Part shown: in pieces, positions 50,769 through 60,197 of the stretch
How the letters are laid out: each line of letters begins with the position of its first letter
Position numbering within the stretch: the first letter of the stretch is position 1
DNA from: Melanopsichium pennsylvanicum
Taxonomy: Eukaryota > Basidiomycota > Ustilaginomycetes > Ustilaginales
DNA: 64,000 nt
Reading direction: 5' to 3'
Assembly: GCA_900208305.1 (NCBI GenBank)
Contig: OAPG01000008.1
Location: forward strand, 744,001-808,000
Translations under genes and position numbers: made by a program
Notes under the pieces: model-generated
Seen by the model: only the letters and a program-made list of their open reading frames with translations
What the model was told of the DNA's origin: nothing
Database searches by the model: none

Positions 50769-52574
50769 TCAGTAGGGCATGTTCCCTCGGGGCTGGGCCT
50801 GGTTGTTAGGTTGATTCTCGTAGAAACTGTGTCCGACCTGCACACCGTTATTCCAAAGATTCGGGTCAATGCTGCTGGCATCCGCTTGGTCCACGCCATA
50901 GCCACTGGGCATCATGCCAAAGTTCATACCATGCGAGATGACCGAGCTGTGGAAACCTGCCGTTGCCCCGTGCTGTTCCGCTTCGCAACCCGCATATTCC
51001 GTGCCGGCAACTGAGAAGTGGTTGAAATGAGGCTTTGCGTTGAACACCTCGAAAGCCCTGGCATCCCTAACGTCTGGCGTGCGGGGAAAGTACGAAATCT
51101 CGCTCGCAGGTGTCAGAGTGCTTGGCGTGGGACATGCTCGATTCGAGTTGCTGTTGGCCGAGTGAAAAGAAGTGGAGCTGTAGCTGGCAGAAGCGGCGAC
51201 GCTGGAGCGGCGTCCAAGATCGAGCTCATCACAGCTGGTGCTTGAAGATGGGCAGGTAGACATCGCAGCCGCGCTGTAAGGTGTACCTGGATATTCGGCT
51301 TGGTGCGTTGTTTGAAAACCAAATCCAGCATTGGCGTTTGAACCTTCCTCGACCTTGAGTGCCGCCAAATAATGGTGTTCTAGCCCCTGAGGAAATGTAG
51401 AACGGCTGTGAGGTGGGAGAGCGCAACGGTTCATCGAGATGGAGTTGCTCATGATAGTAGTAGGACCACCGATGCCAGTGTACGACCCCTCGGCGTCGGC
51501 ATGATTGCGACGAGTGTGCTTGGTGAGTGTGGTTTTGCGGCAGAATGATTTGGCGCAGCCTGGGACGAGACACTTGTATGGACGTCTGCCAGTATGAATC
51601 CGCCTGTGACGTGCTAGGGAAGACGAGTCGGAGAAAGCTTTGCTGCAAGATTCGCAGACGTGAGGTCGTTCACCGGTATGGACGCGGATGTGGACTGTGA
51701 GAGCGGAGCGCTGGATGAAAGTCTTTCCGCAATCGCGAAAATGGCAGGCGAAGGGCCGTTCTTGACTGTGAATGCGAGCATGTCTGTTTGTTAGCAAGAG
51801 CGGTGAGAGAACAAAGGGGCCATGCGGATGGTCAGTATCCTTCCTGAACTTTGTGTAGAGACATTGGACTGCAAACTGAATCGAATTGTTCGAGTCCACT
51901 CTGCCACGCAAACGTTCTGCTGCTGCATGGCACCAAGTCGAGACATCCGACGTGTTGAAAGGGCTTCCGATTCAGAGGCACAAAGGGACCTTTAAAAAGT
52001 ATGTCAAAACCAGTAGCCGAGGCATATCGGCGTAAGAACCCACGTGGCCCTATTCGACAGCGCCATATTATTATCTAGCGTTCCACGAATATGCCAATTG
52101 GCATTGCAGTTGCAGCCCAAATGCATGGCCCAAACAGCTCTAGCTCCGGTGCACCTTTGTCCTTGAATTCGCAATTCCAATCATGCCGACGAAAGCAGCC
52201 CTTTGTCGCCGTCGATCGCAGATTTATCGACAAACTTACCTAGCCAAATCAGAGCGCCTTATGTTTTCAACACAAATGTTGTCAGAGCACATGATTTTTG
52301 AGAGGATTTTATCGACAGGTGAGGTCAGCTTGCAGGGACGTGATACGGTAGCGTGTAGCAGTGAGGCGATAGTGACTTACCTAGAGAAGGCTTTGGGACA
52401 GCCGGGCTGCTGGCAATCGAATGGCCGGCTCTCCCTACGTTGGTCCTCGTGCACGAGTTCTGGATTTGCAACCAAAGCGGATCGAGGTAACAGTTCCCGA
52501 GCTGTAATTAGCTACTTGTTGCAAGTCGAAGTGATGGTTCCAATCTGCGTCTATTACTTACCAAGGATATCCAT
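50769..52574 (-). CDS. C2H2 zinc-finger transcription factor, four fingers, four exons with microexon (paralogue B)
   Basis: Putative DNA-binding regulator of 374 residues, reconstructed from four minus-strand exons: 52574-52562, 52459-52381, 52257-52240 (18 nt) and 51783-50769. All introns are GT-AG with GTAAGT donors; lengths are 102, 123 and 456 nt. The acceptors are ATCCAG, CATAAG and AAACAG, with CTAAT, CTGAC and CTAAC as likely branch sites. Splicing yields MDILELVHEDQRRES and then finger 1, Cys20-x4-Cys25-x12-His38-x3-His42. This exact C2H2 spacing and the match to paralogue A (FSRRSDLAR) support the model. Fingers 2-4 run to about residue 131 with helix segments QRSALTV, DSSSLAR and RKTTLTK. 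The C-terminal 240 residues are Ser/Asn/Pro/Tyr-rich without known domains. A single-exon reading would lack finger 1 entirely. Targets are unknown. Confidence 0.85.
52240..52257 (-). other. 18-nt microexon encoding the finger-1 recognition helix
   Basis: Flanked by an AAG acceptor (ending at 52258) and a GTAAGT donor (from 52239). It is in phase 2 on both sides and adds exactly six codons' worth of sequence. Its residues (RRSDLAR, shared with the neighbouring exons) form the DNA-contacting helix of the first C2H2 finger. Confidence 0.82.
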
Positions 52575-55500
52575 CTTGAAACTATGAAACTATGAGCTGG
52601 TGTGGCTTCGTTCGAAGGGAGGGTTGACTCCGGTGGGTGGGTCGGATGCAGAAATAGCTCGATGATAGGCAAGAGGCAATTTGCTGGTGTACACAGTATG
52701 TTGGACGTTGCTACACTTCTGCGTACAGACGGATAGCTTGGATGTATGGGACGATGCTTTCAATCAGCAGGAATGAGAATTCCGAACGGGATGAGGTGAT
52801 AGGGTGGGGGAGCGAGTTGCTGCTAGGTAGGTGAGGAGCTGAGATGGTTGTATGGACGGGAAACATAGAAATGAGATGGGCGAAGAATGAGGAATCGTGG
52901 TGGTTTAAGTAGACAGCGAGGGTAGAGTTGGAAGTGGTCGAAGGTGTTCGAGCCAAGAACCCGGTGAGGCATACGGGAGAGCTGCTGTTCCGCAGGAATC
53001 AGCTGCACAGGAAACAGAGAGAAGGCGGTGAAGAGAGGTAGAGTGGACGAAACAGTGCCGTGATGCTGAGACTGTGAGATGAAAGGAAGGGTGACGCTGT
53101 GGTTCAGCATCCCCAGATAGCAAGCAGGCAGGCGGGAAGGCTCAATCCTCTAGGTACACTGGATGAAAGGGCCGAGGTCACACTCGAAGAAACTGCTGAT
53201 CGGCGGGCGACGAAGGCCGAGATAGGTTGTCAGATAGCTGTCAACAATCAAATCAACAGCACGTCCTCGGTACGCTTGTCTCGATTTTTCAGAAAGTGAA
53301 TCTTCCCCCTCTTGTGTTTGGCCACATGCTGGGTGAATAGCTTAGTCCGCCACACTCTGGCTAGCACGGCCAAGAAAAGAGAAGTGGAAAGAGTAGGTCG
53401 CCGATTTTGTGATTTGTGATCCAATAAGGTTTCAGCTATCTCGACTGATTCGGGACAATACCATGAGTCAAAACGCTTATACTGCGCCATACCGACCACC
53501 AACGGCAAGAGGGCGAGTAGAATCGAGGGAGACGAATGAGGGCGCAAGGTGATTCATGAGTAAGGGTGCGGGATGCTGGTAACGTCACTGCCGCACTAAG
53601 TTACAGCGAAACCACAGAGAGTCTGGCAGTCACAATGGCGTGTAAGTTAGTTGTTCCGGATGCTTGGTTAGTGCTTTGCCCCAATCCTGCTCTGCTTCTG
53701 TGGGCGCAATGAGTGTTGTGTTTGATGCACTGACATAGGGTTGGGACACTGGCAGAAGCTCATGCCCTCTCCCCCGCGCCCTCGTCCTCCGCCTTTGCGC
53801 CGTGTGGAAGCATACTTGGAACAACAGCGGCACAAACAGAAGCTGGTACGCCAGCTACTGGTTGCTGCGTTGCACTCTGCATCCAAATCACGCAACGCAC
53901 GGTGGGTTTCAATGAACCTCTGACCAGATAGTCCGGGTCGAGTAAGTGGTCTTTGTTTCGAGGCAGCCCAGATTACGATGAGCCGTTTGACAAGGAAAAG
54001 AAGCTCCACAACATACAGCAGATACTGTAGGCTGCCAGCTTGATCTCCTCCTGCCATGTTTAGTCTGAGCGAGAACAATGGGGATAAGCCAAACATGAAG
54101 ACGAACCAGCACAAAATTAGATTTTACGGTGAAAAAGCAAGATCCAGGTTTTTTTTTTTTGGTTCCTTTTAGAGGCTGCTCGAGCGGGCAAATGTGGGCA
54201 TGTGTCACCATCCCCATCAATTTCGGATCGGTACTAACACAGCCCAACCTTGATCCACATCCGCAGTCGCCGAGTACCCGAATCAGAGTCTGCTCACAAC
54301 AATCACAATTTCGATCTTATGGCGACAAGTACATGCTCTGCATCTGTGCAGAGCACATGGAGCCAGTCGCAGACCATTGGAAAGGCAGTTCGTTGATATC
54401 AGTGTGTGCTACTATCTTGGCGAAAGGCGCCGGGTTCGCCTGACGCTGTGACAAGGGTCCAAACCACACTGAATAGCATATTTAGCGGCTGACGCGGTGT
54501 CTTTATTGAATAAGAAATGAGAGGCTTAGTAGCGTACGAATTCAAGACAACCTGCACAGTCAAGGATAGCAGGCAGCACTGCAGCAACTGGGAGGGTCGA
54601 GGTTCCCTGCATCGGAGTTCTCTTCGTGGCTGTAGCTCGCCTCAGATTCTGAGACATGCTTGAAATCCTTCGTTACTGCATGCCCCTCCCCAACTATCTG
54701 CAAGATCGAGCAATTGTCAACGACCTCCCCCTGTTCGTTCGGATGCCAACGCCTTTTGGAGGCCGAAATCTTGAATGTTGAGCTCAGCATGTCGATATAC
54801 GTCTACCACTCTAAGCGCAGAACCTGGCGAGATTCCACATCACTACAGCCTCTTTGCAGGCGTTACACCTTGAAGTTTACTCCTCGGAGGTTCCACTCTC
54901 AATGGCTGTTGGTGCCAACCAGAAGCAGATCGAGTTGTGATTGGCGGGAGGGGGCGCAGCCAGATGCGAGTGAGCTCGACTCAAAGTTCGCATTTAAGAT
55001 GAGAGTCTGACATCTGCCGCACCTCGGCAATGCACGTCCTGTACGAGATCAGGCTTTTCTGTTTGGTCGGCAGTTTCTTGAGCTGCTACAAGATCGTCTC
55101 GAATCCTTCCATAGTCACCAATGTGAAGCCAAGCCATGCATGCTTTAGCTCCGCTCGCCCAGGGTGTCTTCCTTGTGAAGCACTTGGATAGCAACACAAA
55201 CATCTTCTCAACCCGTTGAGCCCAGCTACATTTGGAAGCGAGCACCAATTATAAATGGCCTATCGACTGTGCTGCTATCTTCAAACTCTCTCGAACCCCT
55301 CGGTTTGGACTAGCTCCTCACGCGGCGCAAGTCGGAGCGCAGCATCGCCGGATAGTCTCGCTTCATGCAGTCGCCCTGGATCGCTCCTTATCGAGAGCGA
55401 GTAGCGATAAAAAGATTGTACTTTTCGATTGTGTCGAATCCTTCTGCTAGGCTATATGTTGAGCTTGGCGAGCTCATCGAAGAGGTCCGCACGGAAGCAA

Positions 55501-57685
55501 GTTGATGAGCAAGTAGACTAGCTTGGCGAAGCCGCAATCGCAGCGACGCAAGGTCCTCGGAAGATGGTCAGAAACAGACATGCGTCGTCTTCCAATATGC
55601 TACTTCTGGTCGAAAGAATCGCCACACCAAGAAGAACAAGACAATGCAGAAAGTGATCTCAAGAGGTCCTGCTCCTGTGCAATTTGCAGCCGTCGGCGGC
55701 TTCGACGCCGGTGCTTGGGACTTGCTCAACTGTGGCAAATAGCATTTGGGATTCCGCAATTGTCTTGAAGGCGCTCAGATGATGTGACAAAGATGGTCCT
55801 TCTGGGCCATGGCCGGTTGCAGAGGTATCCAGGATTTCTTATTGTCCTTCATGTATTTTGCGTTTGCTGGGTGTGTTGTTACGTCAAGATTATTTTAAGT
55901 CTTGATTTTTCCTTAGTGGTTTTATATTTTTTTTTAAAAAAAATAAAAAAGGAGTTTCGTTTTTGGACATCCTTGATGAGGTTTTTGACAGCTCGAGTGT
56001 GACATCCTTCTAGGGAATATCTAGCACGGATACAGCGGGGATAGAGCAACACTGAGGAGTCTCTACAGGCTACCGTTACTCCCGGCTGCGCTGGTGCATG
56101 CGCAGTTGAGCTTTGTTGCGTACGGATTCAGCGTGTGCTGTGGGCTGTGTCGCCTGTTCGGCGTGCTGAGTTCAGAAGCAGCCATCTTTCGAATTGTCAG
56201 AGATCAGCAGAGATTTGTGCAGTGACTCGTCAAGGTCGCTCAGCGGCACGAAGCACGACTTTAACGGTCTACAATCTGGCTCTCGTCTCCATCAAGAACA
56301 TGCTAAGAACTTTCATCTGAGGTCGGCACTCGCCGCCAATGATCGGCGGCTGCTAACACGCAATCTGCAGAGAGATAGCCACGACAGCATCCTCCTGGTA
56401 TGACCATCGACTCCATGCTCACCCTGTTGTAGGCAGTGCGAGCTAGAGACATGCAATCGACGTTGTAGGAGGAGCAAGGATTTTGGCAAATCGTGTTTAC
56501 TGCACGGGTTTGAATCACCAGGCGGTACACTAAACTGGCCGCATGCTGCTAACATTCGCGAACAGCGCTGAGCTTGATGTGTTTCAATCAAGGACTGAAG
56601 CAGATAGCCACATTATCAGTCTCGTGAGAGGTTCAGTCGTGTATCTCAATGGCAATTCGGGTAACAGAAGGCCTCGTGCCGGGCACAAGGAGGAAACCGC
56701 ATGATCGCAACAGACCTCGTATGATGGAATTGAACGTCATGGACACAAATGGACCATCCGCCGACGAGGCCTAACCGCAAATGCAGTACAGTAAAGTAGC
56801 ATAAGCAAGCCTCGACTTCATCTGTGGCTGTGACGTTGTGACGCCCGGAGGTTCCGAATTCATTTGGAAAGGGCCGTGAATGCAAACGCTAGCCTTCATG
56901 TAGGGTACACTTGCTTGGGCCGCATGATGATCATATACGGATACGCCATTTCCCCTAGTCCCGCTTCATGAGAGGTCCGTGATGCTGCCGTGCGCAGCGC
57001 AGATCCGAATAGCCTAAAGGGAAAGAGTGCAAAGGTGGGCTCATCATTGTACGAGTGATCTGTGAAAGCTGTACAATACGATTAGTCAGACTTCCGAACG
57101 GGCGAGACTGGTCGGCTAAGCAGGAAGCTACAGTAGCGCATATTGGAAAATTGGCGCAAGAACTCATGGCTCAAGAGCCACAAGAGGCTTGCAGAGTATT
57201 TGCCGGCTGCCGAAGCACCAGGTATGTGAAAATCGCAAGAACAAAGGACGGGAATGCGTGCCACTTTGGCTTTGATCGATGATTGTTAAGGGGATCTGAA
57301 CACGATGAGGTGGTCGAATTCGCTCCCCAAGCGTTTCACGAAGAAAGAGATGGTGCCGGAATGGCATGCATTGACTAGCCTGTGCACAAGCCAAGTTACG
57401 AACGCAATAGAGTGGATAGGTGACCCTGGGCGTTGATAGTGATAGACCGGGTCAGGACGCTCGATGAGTACTATAGTCGAGTCCTCGGATGTTAGAAAGC
57501 CCAGATTGGTATCCATGAACCCAAGTAAGTAAGGCGAAGAACAGGAGCCTGACCTGTTCGGAACGTGAGCAATGAATTGGCCGGCGTTTGGGAGATAGAA
57601 GACGGGTCAGAGAGAGTGCGCTATGAGCGTTGTTTCCGCGCTTAGGAAATGGAGTGGAGACGCTTGTGCAGAAAACATTCATTTG
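52575..57685. other. 5.1-kb region without a recognised gene
   Basis: Unique, mixed-composition DNA between the C2H2 paralogue B start and the 3' end of the Nudix gene. All open frames on both strands are under 150 codons, and none shows a domain, signal peptide or family motif that I recognise. No repeat array, transposon terminus or tRNA-like stretch was found by eye. A short T/A-rich block lies at 55885-55952. The first few hundred bases are probably the promoter of the zinc-finger gene. Non-coding RNA, a strongly spliced gene or old decayed sequence are all possible. Confidence 0.5.
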
Positions 57686-58642
57686 CTAAGCAACCTGAAA
57701 TGTCGGGTGGTCGATGAGAAAGTTGACCAGCGGCTGAAAGAGAGGAGCACCCCGAGCAAAGTCGTCTGCTTCTGCCCACGCAAGCGCCTCCTCGTCAGTG
57801 TACGTATGATCTGGGGATCTAGAGTGGAGCAGGGACGAAAAGGATGGGTGCCTTGCGCCGTTGGAGAGAGGAGCCGAATTGATAGGTGGACCTATCGAAG
57901 TATGCGGACCCGTCTCGTCGGCATCCTGGAGCGCTTGAGCTAAGCTCTCGGCTTCTAAGAGTTTGTCGATCGAGACAGGTAATGATCGACCTTCTGAAGC
58001 AGCTGCCAGCTGGAGACGCTGCAGTTGGTGCTGGCGATCGGCTGCGTTGCGAAGATATGCCATCGGAATCCAGAACCAGCCAAGACATTTTGTTGGTTCC
58101 ATAATTTGAGCTTCGGCAACAGGACGAGCGGGATCGAACTTGACACTGGCCTTCATAAAAATCGTGACATAGTGTTTGCCGTCTCCTCGTTCGCCGTGAT
58201 CCTTCATACGGACAGAGTTCTGTGCAGTCACAAACTGCAATGATGTCGGATCTATGGCTGTTTTTTGTAATGATGAGTTGCGCGCGATGGGGGATGGTGT
58301 GGACGCTGTGGATGACAGGATAGGTTGCGAAGGAGATTGCGGCTGCAAATGCGAATGTAATTGAGACGGTGTGGGTGAAAGCAGCTCAGACTGAGGTTGC
58401 GACTGAGGTGGTTCGAGGACGAGCCCAGTCTCCTCGTATACCTCGCGAGCTGCGCATTCATGGAAAGATTCGTGAAGCTCGAGATGTCCTCCTGGAAGAG
58501 CGAGCGTGCCTGCGCCGTGACTGCCTGTTCGCTTGCCGATGAGGATGTGACCCTTCTCGTTTATCACAAAGACGGCTACGCCGACGCGAGGTACAATCGT
58601 AGCATCTGATATCGAGTGAACCGTATGATCTGCTGATGTCAT
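57686..58642 (-). CDS. Nudix hydrolase (NUDT15/MTH2-like)
   Basis: Hydrolyses a nucleoside diphosphate linked to another group; the substrate cannot be read from sequence. The 318-residue protein begins with VPRVGVAVFVINEKGHILIGKR and carries a complete Nudix box GX5EX7REUXEEXGU at residues 52-74, with the catalytic Arg66-Glu67 and Glu70-Glu71 present. The early part (GAGTLALPGGHLELHES) resembles NUDT15/MTH2-type NTP pyrophosphatases. A Ser/Pro/Gln-rich insertion of about 60 residues (78-135) splits the domain, after which the fold continues (YVTIFMKASVKFD, CLGWFWIPMAYL). The C-terminal segment (EEALAWAEADDFARGAPLFQPLVNFL) ends the protein. The first ATG was used. The stop is a TAG followed in frame by 77 further open codons. 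Confidence 0.88.
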   Translation of the reverse strand: MTSADHTVHSISDATIVPRVGVAVFVINEKGHILIGKRTGSHGAGTLALPGGHLELHESFHECAAREVYEETGLVLEPPQSQPQSELLSPTPSQLHSHLQPQSPSQPILSSTASTPSPIARNSSLQKTAIDPTSLQFVTAQNSVRMKDHGERGDGKHYVTIFMKASVKFDPARPVAEAQIMEPTKCLGWFWIPMAYLRNAADRQHQLQRLQLAAASEGRSLPVSIDKLLEAESLAQALQDADETGPHTSIGPPINSAPLSNGARHPSFSSLLHSRSPDHTYTDEEALAWAEADDFARGAPLFQPLVNFLIDHPTFQVA

Positions 58643-60197
58643 GATGGCTATTTGTATGATTGCTATCTGGCGCCCAAGTTTTGAGGCTGGCTTGTGATCC
58701 GAACAAGAATGGTCAAGAAAGCAGATAGCAAAGCTCTCTTGTGATCAGTCTCTCGGATCTTCCGTGAGGTGGAGTCGTGTTGATAGTCGCAAAGAAGGGG
58801 TGAGATGGGGGAAGGCGATAGCAGATTGGCTGAATTCGATTCAAGGTGAGCTTGAGCGGGTGATCCATCCAGTGCAAATCGACAGCGAGCAAGGTAGCAA
58901 GCCACTTTGCTTGACCGATGCGCCGAAAGGTAATGAGCGTGTGTGGCTGGTCAAAAATGGGTTGAGTCAGACTTGTGCGAACTTCTGCGGACTTTCGCTG
59001 GCCAGAAATCGTGCACAGCAGTTTGGAGCAGAGCTAAGGAAGTGCCTTTGACCAGCCATTTCACCCGGCTCATTCCTACGAATCAAGGGTGTACCTTGCT
59101 GTCGCTGTTGCCGCTTTCTGCTTACTGCTGATCGGCGTGGCACGGCGTGGCGTGGCCTGGTCACTCAGTTCAAACCAGCAAAGCAAAATCTCAGGGTTCC
59201 ACGGTGTTGCACGTCCGTCTGCATGATGAGTGTTGGCGATCCGACACGTGAAATTGGACATCTGAAATCAAAACGAGGGTCCTTCTCGATCGGATACGCT
59301 TCGTGTGATCCGAAATCTTTTGGGCAACGAGAGAAGCAACGCGAGCTCAAAATCACTAGGACAACAACAGCGTTTCGGGAACATTACAGGTACACAGTAA
59401 GGAGGATCCAGCACGGAAGACTTGACGGGTCGCTGGCTACTGTAGCTGCTAGTTTTTGTGCCTGATTTTCCGCACAAATATTTTCCAAACGGATTTTCTT
59501 CTTTTTCTAGAATTGAAGCGTACGGTAAATTTAAATTCCATCGACTCTGCTTGTAACCTACAGTATTATCTTGATCTGTGTAAAATTGTCTTTTTCGACG
59601 CTGTGTTAGGGCTTTCGGAGTAAATGCAGACGCGCGCGTTCGGGCTGTGCCCTGCAGCTCGAGGATCCTCCGCGCGCAGATGGCCCTTCAAGTCACACTA
59701 CTGCAATTTGCCTCTGTGCATCTAGATTATTTAGATTATTATACTGATACTGTTAATTTACTCAACTAACACTGTACAATACTGATTTCGGTTGTGTTAA
59801 TTATTATTTGTTAAATGACATGAGCCATGCGTATCTTGCAACAGGAAACGGACGATGCATCCGGACACAATCTCCAACACCGCCTCTTGTGCCTCGCCCG
59901 CGCGGTCTTTTGCAAGCCACTTTTCGAACACCACGATTTTAGATCCCACTTCCATCCCGTTTCTACCCCCGTCTGTATTCGCAGCGTGGTCGCACAACAC
60001 AGAAGTCGATTTTGACGACTAGATACCAATTTATACCATACCACACCATACCATACCATCCCGCACAGCTCCCAATTATTCTCGTGTTTGACCGACACAT
60101 TTACGCGACACATTATCATCCAGTGGAGACCCAACCGGCTGATCCGATCAGTCAAACTCAGATCGAACACCAAGCCCACCACCCATCCTCACTCAGT
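58643..60197. promoter_or_regulatory. Divergent promoter region, Nudix / Skt5-like
   Basis: A 1.55-kb gap between two start codons. An AT-rich part (about 59470-59820) has several CTGTAAATT-like motifs around a GC-rich core (59620-59700). A short (ATACC)n tract at 60033-60059 lies just upstream of the Skt5-like start, probably in its 5' leader. No gene was recognised. Confidence 0.5.

Noticed and set aside
50769..51911. Single-exon version of the C2H2 gene starting inside the 456-nt intron
   Set aside because: Its first residues have no family resemblance and it begins in the middle of a zinc finger. The spliced four-exon model restores an exact finger.
53668..54114. Minus-strand open frame of 148 codons in the 5.1-kb gap
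   Set aside because: The longest frame in the gap but with no recognisable domain or splice context; not enough to call a gene.
60012..60197. N-terminal extension of the Skt5-like protein
   Set aside because: The in-frame region has no ATG and contains an ATACC repeat, so it is treated as 5' leader.
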